A stretch of DNA of 64,000 bases from Shewanella seohaensis (GTDB lineage Bacteria > Pseudomonadota > Gammaproteobacteria > Enterobacterales > Shewanellaceae). Within the stretch, counting starts at the first letter, position 1. Every line of letters starts with the position of its first letter. The stretch covers positions 930,001-994,000 of the forward strand of contig NZ_CP104900.1 of assembly GCF_025449215.1 (NCBI RefSeq). The letters run 5' to 3'. This document shows, piece by piece, positions 40,069-58,602 of this stretch. The position numbers and the translations under genes were made by a program. The notes below the pieces were generated by a model, which had not been told where the DNA came from, did no database searches, and saw only the letters and a list, made by a program, of their open reading frames with translations.

Positions 40069-40989
40069 ATGATATTTCAAAGAACTGTTCAAAAAATGGT
40101 GAAGGCTACTGGAGTCGGTTTGCACTCTGGGAATAAGGTCACCTTGAGCATTATGCCCGCACCAGTCAATACAGGGATCGTACTCGTGCGTACCGACATG
40201 AATCCTGCCGTTGCTATTCCAGCAAAGGCGGAACAAGTTCGCGAAACCACTATGTGCACGGCACTTGTCAATGACGAAGGTATTCGTATTTCGACTATTG
40301 AGCATTTATTTGCAGCCTTAGCGGGTTTAGGCATTGATAACGCCGTAATCGAAGTGGACGCGCCTGAAATCCCAATCATGGATGGCAGTGCGAGCCCATT
40401 TGTCTTCTTACTTCAGTCTGCAGGTATTAAAGAGCAGGCTGCGCCTAAGAAGTACTTAAAGATTAAACGCCCTGTGCGTGTTGAAGACGGTGATAAGTGG
40501 GCCGAGCTGAAGCCGTTCAAAGGCTTTAGAGTCAACTTCAAAATTGACTTTGCTCACCCTGAAATTGCTCGTAGTCAGCAGCACGTGGTGATGGACTTCT
40601 CTACTTCTGCTTTTGTTAAAGACATTAGCCGTGCCCGTACTTTTGGTTTTATGCGTGATATTGAGTATCTGCGTGCGAACAACCTAGCATTAGGTGGCAG
40701 CATGGAAAACGCGGTTGTACTTGATGAATATCGCGTCCTCAACCCCGACGGCCTGCGTTATGAGGATGAGTTCGTTAAGCACAAAATTTTAGATGCGTTT
40801 GGTGATCTCTACGTGGCAGGACACGCCATTCTTGGTGAGTTTACTGCCTATAAAACGGGTCATGCACTGAATAACCAATTAGTGCGAGCCTTATTGGCAC
40901 AGCAGGATGCATGGGAGCTGGTGAGCTTTGAGAAAGAAGCCGATGTTCCCGTCAGCTTTACTGTGCCTGGTGGCGCGGTTTACGCTTAA
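40069..40989 (+). CDS. lpxC: UDP-3-O-acyl-N-acetylglucosamine deacetylase
   Basis: The zinc-dependent deacetylase that commits UDP-GlcNAc to lipid A. The 306-residue protein has the N-terminal [11 protein letters not shown], the zinc ligand region [25 protein letters not shown], and the second zinc site [15 protein letters not shown] with the C-terminal [12 protein letters not shown]. It is the last gene of the division cluster and is read from its own 180-base upstream region. Confidence 0.97.
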   Translation: MIFQRTVQKMVKATGVGLHSGNKVTLSIMPAPVNTGIVLVRTDMNPAVAIPAKAEQVRETTMCTALVNDEGIRISTIEHLFAALAGLGIDNAVIEVDAPEIPIMDGSASPFVFLLQSAGIKEQAAPKKYLKIKRPVRVEDGDKWAELKPFKGFRVNFKIDFAHPEIARSQQHVVMDFSTSAFVKDISRARTFGFMRDIEYLRANNLALGGSMENAVVLDEYRVLNPDGLRYEDEFVKHKILDAFGDLYVAGHAILGEFTAYKTGHALNNQLVRALLAQQDAWELVSFEKEADVPVSFTVPGGAVYA

Positions 40990-41002
40990 TAGCGCTTGAT
41001 CT

Positions 41003-41449
41003 TTACTTATTACGGCTGGCCAATGTGGCCAGCCGTTTTAGTTTTTCGCCTAGTGTTCCGCTCACATTTTCTGCAAGCGCAGCAATATGTTCTGCCGCAG
41101 CTGGACTGAGTTGCTTGTGCGCCTGTTTCGGCTTTGCGTCATACAATGCTAATCTCGGGTTGACTTTAACTTCAATTGCGGTAAGGATTGGGAGCGTTTC
41201 TGCTTGAAGCTGCGCTAGTAGTTTCGGCTTTTGGAAATTAATTCGTGCGGCCCATGCTGCCGAAGTGGTTTCAACCACAAGAACACCCTGGCGGAAATTA
41301 GCGACTTTCAGCTGCTCCGCAACAGGACCTGCGACAATCTGCTTCACATGCTGATCCAGATATAAAAGTAGTTCCGCTTTCTCAGCTATATCGGGCAATG
41401 TGCCTGACAGATGTAGTAATTGGCTGAGATCCTGAGGGGGCTTTTTCAT
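41003..41449 (-). CDS. dciA: DciA family (DUF721) protein, probable replicative helicase loader
   Basis: A 148-residue protein with the DUF721 pattern: LSQLLHLSGTLPDIAEKAEL, then a KH-like segment VKQIVAGPVAEQLKVANFRQ and VLVVETTSAAWAARINFQKP. DciA is the ancestral loader of DnaB-type helicase in bacteria lacking DnaC. I chose the ATG at 41447-41449 (MKKPPQDLSQLL). A longer frame to 41527 would overlap the divergent peptidase gene and adds no similarity. Location next to lpxC and secA is usual for this family. Confidence 0.82.
   Translation of the reverse strand: MKKPPQDLSQLLHLSGTLPDIAEKAELLLYLDQHVKQIVAGPVAEQLKVANFRQGVLVVETTSAAWAARINFQKPKLLAQLQAETLPILTAIEVKVNPRLALYDAKPKQAHKQLSPAAAEHIAALAENVSGTLGEKLKRLATLASRNK
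41012..41036. terminator. Bidirectional terminator between lpxC and dciA
   Basis: A perfect inverted repeat ACGGCTGGCCA / TGGCCAGCCGT with a 3-base loop, followed on the plus strand by TTTTAGTTTTT. It lies inside the last codons of dciA and so can end lpxC transcription while coding for the dciA C-terminus. Confidence 0.75.
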
Positions 41450-41476
41450 ATGATAATAAGATGGCTGAATTAGGCT

Positions 41477-42376
41477 ATGAGTGTAACAGTATTTATTCAA
41501 GGTCGGAATGGCGTCACGCGCTGGCAACCCAGTAAACGCTGGTTGCTCCTTCCCATGCTATTGTTGGCTACTGGTGCCGGTATTTATCAACACAACTCTG
41601 CTAAATTTGAAAATCAGCAAGCCAGTGTCGATAACGATCGGATCCAACGCGAACAACAAAAGAAGCAAGTCTTAGAACTAAAGAGTGCCACAGAGTCACA
41701 GCTAGCCATGCTTGCGACCCATGTCGCGCGCATGCAAGCCAAAATCACCCGTCTCGAGGCCTTAGGTCAACAAGTCGCTAAACAAAATAAATTGGATGAA
41801 GACTTTGATTTCTCCTCTGAAGTGGGTGTGGGTGGCTTGAGCGAATTAGGCTCGAATATCGAACTTGGTCAGCTTATCGATGATATGGATAAACTGGCGT
41901 CACGAATAGATAACAATAATGTTCAATTATCACTACTTGAAACGGTGACATCTAATCTCCATATAGATGAAGAACGTTATGTATCAGGGCTCCCACTCGA
42001 TAAAGGTTGGTTATCTTCGCCCTACGGATTACGTAATGACCCTTTTAACGGTCGTCGAACCATGCATAAAGGGATCGATTTTACCGGTCGAGAAGGGGCT
42101 AAAGTTGTCGCGACTGCTGCAGGCGTGGTGACTTGGGCTGGGAATATGTTTGGTTATGGCGAGTTAGTCGAGATAGATCATGGTAATGGTCTGCGTACTC
42201 GCTATGGACACAATAAAGCTTTGTCAGTAGCTGTAGGTGATGTGGTCGCAAAAGGCGAAAGTATTGCCAGTATGGGGAGCACTGGGCGCTCGACAGGGGC
42301 TCATGTGCATTATGAAGTGTTGCGTGGTGGACAGCAGATAGATCCAAAGAAGTATGTCTACCGCAAGGCAGGTTAA
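41477..42376 (+). CDS. M23 family membrane-anchored metallopeptidase
   Basis: A 299-residue protein: an N-terminal membrane anchor (about 22-40, RWLLLPMLLLATGAGIYQ), a coiled coil (about 45-110, rich in Gln/Lys/Glu/Leu) and a C-terminal LytM domain. Zinc ligands are visible as His197 and Asp201 (MHKGIDFTG) and the HVH motif (His276/His278, GAHVHYEV), with a further His in RTRYGHN. All ligands are intact, so it should be a peptidoglycan endopeptidase rather than an EnvC-like activator. It is divergent from dciA (27 bases) and directly upstream of secA, where Escherichia coli has secM. Confidence 0.88.
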   Translation: MSVTVFIQGRNGVTRWQPSKRWLLLPMLLLATGAGIYQHNSAKFENQQASVDNDRIQREQQKKQVLELKSATESQLAMLATHVARMQAKITRLEALGQQVAKQNKLDEDFDFSSEVGVGGLSELGSNIELGQLIDDMDKLASRIDNNNVQLSLLETVTSNLHIDEERYVSGLPLDKGWLSSPYGLRNDPFNGRRTMHKGIDFTGREGAKVVATAAGVVTWAGNMFGYGELVEIDHGNGLRTRYGHNKALSVAVGDVVAKGESIASMGSTGRSTGAHVHYEVLRGGQQIDPKKYVYRKAG

Positions 42377-42436
42377 TTGAAACATAGGCTTCTAGTTTCG
42401 ATCAGGGACTTAGCCAACAGAAAATAAGTGGTTCAG

Positions 42437-45164
42437 ATGTTTGGTAAATTACTGACAAAAATATTTGGTAGTCGTAACGATCGCACCCTTAAAAGGGTTA
42501 CAAAAAGTAGTTAATAAGATTAATGCGCTTGAAGCCGATTATGAAAAATTAACCGATGAACAGCTTAAGGCGAAAACCGCCGAGTTCCGCGAGCTTTTAG
42601 CGGCCGGAGCTTCGTTAGAGAGCATTATGGCGGAAGCCTTCGCGACCGTGCGTGAAGCATCGAAGCGTGTGTTCGATATGCGCCATTTCGATGTGCAGCT
42701 ACTAGGTGGTATGGTGCTTGATAGCAACCGTATTGCTGAAATGCGTACCGGTGAAGGTAAAACCTTAACCGCAACTCTGCCAGCCTATTTAAATGCCTTA
42801 ACCGGTAAAGGCGTTCACGTTATTACCGTCAACGACTACTTAGCCCGTCGTGACGCGGAAAATAACCGCCCACTGTTCGAATTCTTAGGCTTAACTGTCG
42901 GCATTAACGTCGCAGGTTTGGGGCAGCAGGCGAAAAAGACGCCTACAACGCCGATATTACCTATGGTACCAACAACGAATTTGGCTTCGATTATCTGCGC
43001 GATAACATGGCCTTCTCGCCACAAGAGCGTGTTCAACGCCCACTGCATTATGCACTGATCGATGAGGTCGACTCTATCCTTATCGATGAGGCGCGTACGC
43101 CGCTGATCATCTCTGGTGCTGCGGAAGATAGCTCTGAGCTATATATTAAGATCAACACACTGATCCCGAATCTTATCCGTCAAGATAAAGAAGACTCAGA
43201 AGAGTATGTGGGTGAGGGTGACTACAGCATCGATGAAAAAGCCAAACAAGTGCACTTCACCGAGCGTGGCCAAGAGAAGGTTGAGAACCTGTTGATTGAA
43301 CGCGGCATGTTAGCCGAAGGCGACTCACTCTACTCAGCGGCAAACATTTCTCTGCTGCACCATGTGAACGCGGCGCTGCGTGCTCATACCCTGTTTGAAC
43401 GTGATGTCGACTATATTGTTCAAGATAACGAAGTGATTATCGTTGATGAACACACGGGTCGTACTATGCCTGGCCGTCGTTGGTCAGAAGGCCTACATCA
43501 AGCCGTTGAAGCCAAAGAAGGCGTTCGTATCCAAAACGAAAACCAAACCCTGGCATCGATTACCTTCCAAAACTACTTCCGTTTATATGAGAAGTTAGCG
43601 GGTATGACAGGTACGGCCGATACCGAGGCGTTCGAGTTCCAACACATCTATGGTTTAGATACTGTGGTTGTGCCTACGAACCGTCCAATGGTTCGTAAGG
43701 ATATGGCCGATCTGGTTTACCTCACGGCTAATGAAAAATACCAAGCGATCATTAAAGACATTAAAGATTGCCAGTGAACGTGGTCAGCCAGTATTGGTGG
43801 GTACGGTTTCCATCGAACAGTCTGAACTGTTAGCGCGTTTGATGGTGAAGGAGAAGATCCCGCACCAAGTGCTTAACGCTAAGTTCCACGAAAAAGAAGC
43901 CGAAATTGTTGCTCAAGCGGGTCGTACTGGCGCTGTAACTATTGCGACTAACATGGCGGGTCGTGGTACCGACATCGTGTTAGGCGGCAACTGGAATATG
44001 GAAATCGAAGCCCTCGAGAATCCAACTGCTGAGCAAAAAGCTAAAATCAAGGCTGACTGGCAAGAGCGCCACGATACCGTGGTCGCCGCTGGTGGTTTAC
44101 ACATTTTAGGTACTGAGCGCCACGAATCTCGCCGTATCGATAACCAGCTACGTGGTCGTGCGGGTCGTCAAGGTGATGCAGGTTCTTCACGTTTCTACCT
44201 TTCTATGGAAGATAGCTTAATGCGCATCTTCGCCTCGGATCGTGTCTCTGGCATGATGAAGAAACTGGGGATGGAAGAAGGCGAAGCAATCGAGCATCCA
44301 TGGGTTTCCCGTGCGATTGAAAACGCTCAGCGTAAAGTGGAAGCGCGTAACTTTGATATTCGTAAGCAACTGCTCGAATTTGACGACGTCGCAAACGACC
44401 AACGTCAAGTGGTTTACGCACAGCGCAACGAGTTGATGGATGCCGAAAGTATCGAAGACACCATCAAAAACATCCAAGACGATGTGATCAGTGCGGTGAT
44501 CGATCAATACATTCCACCACAATCAGTGGAAGAGTTATGGGATGTGCCAGGATTAGAGCAACGTTTACAGCAAGAATTTATGCTGAAACTGCCAATCCAA
44601 GAATGGCTAGATAAAGAAGACGACTTACACGAAGAAACATTGCGTGAGCGTATCATCACTTCTTGGTCTGATGCGTATAAAGCAAAAGAAGAAATGGTCG
44701 GTGCGCCAGTACTGCGCCAGTTTGAAAAAGCCGTGATGCTACAAACCCTCGATGGTCTGTGGAAAGAACACTTAGCGGCAATGGATCACTTACGCCAAGG
44801 TATCCACTTACGTGGTTACGCGCAGAAGAATCCAAAGCAAGAATATAAGCGCGAGTCGTTTGAGTTATTCCAACAACTGCTGAACACCTTGAAACACGAC
44901 GTCATCAGTGTGCTGTCGAAAGTACAAGTTCAAGCTCAGTCAGACGTAGAAGAGATGGAAGCTCGTCGTCGTGAAGAAGATGCCAAGATCCAACGCGACT
45001 ATCAGCACGCAGCAGCCGAAGCCTTAGTGGGTGGTGATGATGATAGCGACGAGATGATGGCTCACACGCCAATGATCCGCGATGGCGATAAAGTGGGTCG
45101 TAACGATCCATGTCCTTGTGGCTCAGGCCGTAAGTATAAGCAGTGTCACGGCAAGCTAAGCTAA
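42437..45164 (+). CDS. secA: Protein translocase subunit SecA, three apparent frameshifts
   Basis: The ATPase motor of Sec export. The ATG at 42437 reads [19 protein letters not shown]; the full product would be about 908 residues. The reading frame changes three times. One extra A lies in the A4 run at 42491-42494. One A is missing from the A5 run at 42933-42937. One base is extra near 43773. Correcting them restores Walker A ([20 protein letters not shown] region), [11 protein letters not shown], the [19 protein letters not shown]alker B segment, [23 protein letters not shown], and the C-terminal zinc motif [14 protein letters not shown]. As secA is essential, base errors are the likely cause. 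Confidence 0.93.
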
Positions 45165-45185
45165 TTCAATACGTGAACTCATTTT

Positions 45186-45213
45186 AAAAGGCGACTGTAA
45201 TAGTCGCCTTTTT
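45186..45213 (+). terminator. Terminator of secA
   Basis: AAAAGGCGACT / AGTCGCCTTTTT with a 5-base loop, 21 bases after the secA stop. Confidence 0.9.
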
Positions 45214-45406
45214 CATACCTGCTGCTTTATAAGTGCTTTAACTCTTCACCGACCATAAAACCCTTCGGCTATAAATCCTAATCAGTATCGCTGCACTAAA
45301 ATTAACCGCTTTTATCTGTTTTGTGGATAAGTTTGAGGATAAATAGTGGGTATTTTGTGACTAACTGAAACTATTGAAAAAAGATCAAAAAAACCGAAAA
45401 AAGCCC

Positions 45407-45434
45407 TTGCACAAAAAGTTCTGCTGCCTATAAT
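45407..45434 (+). promoter_or_regulatory. rRNA operon 1 promoter P1
   Basis: TTGCAC at 45407-45412 and TATAAT at 45429-45434 with a 16-base spacer and a GC-rich discriminator (GCGCATCC). The upstream 40 bases carry phased A tracts, as in an UP element. The same block precedes operon 2. Confidence 0.8.
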
Positions 45435-45534
45435 GCGCATCCACTGACACGGCAGACAGCGATACGCAGTTGCAAGTGCCAGTTCATCGAGTAATTCACT
45501 CCTCGATGAGCGAAAAGAAAGTTGCAAAAACTAC

Positions 45535-45562
45535 TTGACGCAAAAACGGGAATGCGTAGAAT
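45535..45562 (+). promoter_or_regulatory. rRNA operon 1 promoter P2
   Basis: TTGACG at 45535-45540 and TAGAAT at 45557-45562 with a 16-base spacer, about 130 bases after P1, followed by ACGCAGCCCTGACCCGC as in operon 2. Confidence 0.75.
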
Positions 45563-45610
45563 ACGCAGCCCTGACCCGCTGAAATCACTTACGATAAGGC
45601 GATGGTCGAC

Positions 45611-45623
45611 GCTCTTTAACAAT
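45611..45623 (+). promoter_or_regulatory. boxA antitermination site, operon 1 leader
   Basis: GCTCTTTAACAA matches the rrn boxA consensus that loads the Nus antitermination complex. It lies just before the 16S processing stem. Confidence 0.8.
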
Positions 45624-45805
45624 TTATCAAGCAAATCTGTGTGGACACTCACAGGTGTTGAGTTAATCGAAATTACTCTGCCGTTTGGCGAGTAATCAAA
45701 AAATTAAATCAATGAATGAGTGTTCATAGCAATATGTACAACGACTTATTAAGTTAAGTCGATTCAGAATTCATTGAGTCGAATCTTAGGATTCACAAAA
45801 CTTTT

Positions 45806-47346
<1,541 letters not shown>

Positions 47347-47416
47347 CCTATACGACTAACTCGATGTTTGTTGAGTGTTCACACAGATTTGCTTGATAGA
47401 AGATAGAGTAAAAGAT

Positions 47417-47493
<77 letters not shown>

Positions 47494-47630
47494 ATCCTTC
47501 CTTCTCAGCGTTGGAAAGTGACTCGTTTAGTGAACTAAACGTCGCCACTGTCCGCCTTGATAAGAAATGATTGGCAAACCAATCCTTTAAGAGGTTTGGA
47601 ACATCTTATTTACTCGCACTGCATGTAAAT

Positions 47631-47706
47631 GGGGCTATAGCTCAGCTGGGAGAGCGCCTGCCTTGCACGCAGGAGGTCTGCGGTTCGATCCCGCATAGCT
47701 CCACCA
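47631..47706 (+). tRNA. alaT: tRNA-Ala (TGC)
   Basis: A 76-base tRNA, GGGGCTATAGCTCAGCTGGG onward, anticodon TGC in CCTTGCACGC, encoded CCA. It is second in the operon 1 spacer, 137 bases after tRNA-Ile. Confidence 0.98.
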
Positions 47707-47771
47707 TTTACTGCATTATGGTTAGAGATGCCAAAGATAAACTAAAACATTATCTTTGGCTTTTTTAAGCC

Positions 47772-47784
47772 CGCTCTTTAACAA
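47772..47784 (+). promoter_or_regulatory. boxA before 23S, operon 1
   Basis: CGCTCTTTAACAA, a second boxA in the spacer ahead of 23S, typical of enterobacterial-type rrn operons. Confidence 0.7.
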
Positions 47785-47974
47785 TTTGGAAAGCTGATAG
47801 TAATTAATACAATGATGTCTGTCGTTGTGTTAATACGAAAAAATTGAGTTCTTAAAACACTTTTTAAGTGTCTTGAATATTCAAGTCTAAGGCGAGTCCA
47901 TCTTCTTGGTCGAAGATGAGACAAGTAAAACCAGCTGGTCGCAACAATTCAAGTGAAACTCATTTGGGTTGTAT

Positions 47975-50868
<2,894 letters not shown>

Positions 50869-50995
50869 ACAACCCAGATGGGTTTTACTAAGTGATACTT
50901 AGACGAATACAAACACTTAAGAAGTGCACTCAATCCAGCTTTCCGAATTCATTTACTGCCTGCATGAGATAAGACGGGTAAGTAAATACCAAATT

Positions 50996-51113
50996 TGCTT
51001 GGTGACAATAGCATTGTGGTCCCACCTGATCCCATCCCGAACTCAGAAGTGAAACGCAATCGCGCCGATGGTAGTGTGGGGTCTCCCCATGTGAGAGTAG
51101 GTCATCGCCAAGC
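50996..51113 (+). rRNA. rrf: 5S ribosomal RNA, operon 1 first copy
   Basis: TGCTTGGTGACAATAGCATT to GTCATCGCCAAGC, about 118 bases, with the conserved GTGGTCCCACCTGATCCCAT and CCGAACTCAGAAGTGAAACG. The ends pair (GCTTGG / CCAAGC). Identical to the operon 2 copy. Confidence 0.95.
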
Positions 51114-51146
51114 GCCTAATTAAATCATCATTGATGATAAAGAATT

Positions 51147-51222
<76 letters not shown>

Positions 51223-51229
51223 CTAAATT

Positions 51230-51347
51230 TGTCTGGTGATAATAGCATTGTGGTCCCACCTGATCCCATCCCGAACTCAGAAGTGAAACGCAAGCGCGCC
51301 GATGGTAGTGTGGGGTCTCCCCATGTGAGAGTAGGTCATCGCCAAAC
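51230..51347 (+). rRNA. rrf: 5S ribosomal RNA, operon 1 second copy
   Basis: TGTCTGGTGATAATAGCATT to CATCGCCAAAC, about 118 bases. It differs from the other two copies at a few positions, including CGCAAGCGCG for CGCAATCGCG and the terminal stem (GTCTGG / CCAAAC), which has one C-A mismatch. Confidence 0.93.
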
Positions 51348-51357
51348 GCTAAATTAA

Positions 51358-51387
51358 GAAAGGCCACCTTGTTAGGTGGCCTTTTTG
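51358..51387 (+). terminator. Terminator of rRNA operon 1
   Basis: AAAGGCCACC / GGTGGCCTTTTT, a strong hairpin with T5 tail just after the second 5S. Confidence 0.92.
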
Positions 51388-51967
51388 CTTTTTAAAGTTC
51401 CTTTTTACTACGCCCCTTGTACAACGTATTTAGTTCGTGGACCTCTGTGTGCACGAGTACACTTTCATTTCGCGATTCATAATGATTTGAGCTCTTAATC
51501 AGGCCTAACATTGCTCTTTCTCTTTGCCCAATGTCGCTATGTACTCTTTTCCTGTCAAGTTGCTCCATCTTATAGGAGCAAGCGCTAGCTTTAGGCTGCT
51601 TCTCCTCGATAGAGCTTGCTATAAAGACTAGATGTGTATCGTTCTATTTTATGCAATGCGAAGGGGTTGAGGTTTAACAAGAGCATGTGTAACTCCATTG
51701 ACAGGGTTTTGTTGTAAACGACATAATTAGGCAGCCTTATTTATAGAAGTCCTATGTCGAAATTACAGTATTATTTAAAGCATCGATGCTTTAATTCACT
51801 TTAAATAACCTTTATTACAAGCGACCAACCACCCTAATAGCGGCCTACCACGATAGTTAAAAATTTCGGAATGTGGATAACTTTGGGAATAAGTAGTGGG
51901 TAGCTTGTGCCTAGTTTGGGTGTAAAAAGTGATTTGAAAAATAATGCAAAAAACCTGAAAAAAGCCC
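51388..51967. other. Intergenic region between the two rRNA operons
   Basis: About 580 bases with no reading frame I can support, no tRNA and no clear repeat. The last 60 bases are A-rich (upstream element for P1). An inverted CTAGCG-type motif and the stop-rich sequence suggest plain spacer. Confidence 0.6.
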
Positions 51968-51995
51968 TTGCGTAAAAAGTTCTGCTGCCTATAAT
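51968..51995 (+). promoter_or_regulatory. rRNA operon 2 promoter P1
   Basis: TTGCGT at 51968-51973 and TATAAT at 51990-51995, 16-base spacer; the flanks AAAAAGCCC and GCGCATCCACTGACACGGC match operon 1. Confidence 0.8.
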
Positions 51996-52102
51996 GCGCA
52001 TCCACTGACACGGCAGACAGCGAAAGCTAACGCGGTTACAGTGCGAATCGAATGCAAAATGTGCAGTTGATTCGAAAGCGCCAAGAAGTTTGCAAAAACG
52101 CC

Positions 52103-52130
52103 TTGACGCGACAAGGGAAATGCGTAAAAT
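52103..52130 (+). promoter_or_regulatory. rRNA operon 2 promoter P2
   Basis: TTGACG at 52103-52108 and TAAAAT at 52125-52130 with a 16-base spacer, followed by the same discriminator as operon 1. Confidence 0.75.
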
Positions 52131-52176
52131 ACGCAGCCCTGACCCGCTGAGCGGTAACGCGAAAGCCGAGGTCAAA

Positions 52177-52189
52177 TGCTCTTTAACAA
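52177..52189 (+). promoter_or_regulatory. boxA antitermination site, operon 2 leader
   Basis: TGCTCTTTAACAA, full boxA match, before the 16S processing stem. Confidence 0.8.
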
Positions 52190-52372
52190 TCTAAACAAGA
52201 AATCTGTGTGGACACTCACAGGTGTTGAGTTAATCGAAATTACTCTGCCGTTTGGCGAGTAATCAAAAAATTAAATCAATGAATGAGTGTTCATAGCAAT
52301 ATGTACAACGACTTATTAAGTTAAGTCGATTCAGAATTCATTGAGTCGAATCTTAGGATTCACAAAACTTTT

Positions 52373-53914
<1,542 letters not shown>

Positions 53915-54220
53915 CCTATACGACTAACTCGATGTTTGTTGAGTGTTCACACAGATGGCTTGTTGAACTTCTCGAAAGAGGAGGGAGAGCGAAATGCGCC
54001 GCATGCCGGTAAGCATTGTTCTTTAACAATTTGGAAAGCTGATAGTAATTAATACAATGATGTCTGTCGTTGTGTTAATACGAAAAAAATTGAGTTCTTA
54101 AAACACTTTTTAAGTGTCTTGAATATTCAAGTCTAAGGCGAGTCCATCTTCTTGGTCGAAGATGAGACAAGTAAAACCAGCTGGTCGCAACAATTCAAGT
54201 GAAACTCATTTGGGTTGTAT
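53915..54220. other. 16S-23S spacer of operon 2, without tRNA genes
   Basis: About 306 bases. I find no tRNA cloverleaf, unlike the operon 1 spacer with tRNA-Ile and tRNA-Ala. It contains the 3' arm of the 16S processing stem at 53940-53964, a boxA-like TGTTCTTTAACAA near 54018-54030, and a block identical to operon 1 from there to 23S. Confidence 0.8.
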
Positions 54221-57112
<2,892 letters not shown>

Positions 57113-57239
57113 ACAACCCAGATGGGTTTTACTAAGTGATACTTAGACGAATACAAACACTTAAGAAGTGCACTCAATCCAGCTTTCCGAATTCATTTAC
57201 TGCCTGCATGAGATAAGACGGGTAAGTAAATACCAAATT

Positions 57240-57357
57240 TGCTTGGTGACAATAGCATTGTGGTCCCACCTGATCCCATCCCGAACTCAGAAGTGAAACG
57301 CAATCGCGCCGATGGTAGTGTGGGGTCTCCCCATGTGAGAGTAGGTCATCGCCAAGC
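57240..57357 (+). rRNA. rrf: 5S ribosomal RNA, operon 2
   Basis: About 118 bases, identical to the first 5S of operon 1 including the terminal stem. No tRNA follows. Confidence 0.95.
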
Positions 57358-57373
57358 GCCTAATTAAACAATG

Positions 57374-57401
57374 AAGCCAGCTGAATAAGCTGGCTTTTTT
57401 G
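57374..57401 (+). terminator. Terminator of rRNA operon 2
   Basis: AAGCCAGC / GCTGGCTTTTTT with a 7-base loop. Confidence 0.9.
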
Positions 57402-57526
57402 TTTTTCGTGTTTGCCATTTATTATCTCTATTCCTTCCTTTTATTCGCTTCTGCGAAGACGATATTCATTGCCTGCTTATCGATTTGAACGATAAAGCCG
57501 TAGATCCAAGAGCTTTGTTCGGGCCA

Positions 57527-57555
57527 ATAAAAAGGGCAGCGTATGGCTGCCCTTT
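57527..57555 (-). terminator. Terminator of hemB
   Basis: AAAGGGCAGC / GCTGCCCTTTTTATT read on the minus strand, about 30 bases after the hemB stop. Confidence 0.88.
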
Positions 57556-57582
57556 ATGCTTAGAATTGGTTTCTAAGCCCGA

Positions 57583-58602
<1,020 letters not shown>

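Noticed and set aside
42377..42436. secM-like arrest peptide before secA
   Set aside because: No short frame here and no arrest-like motif at the end of the upstream peptidase.
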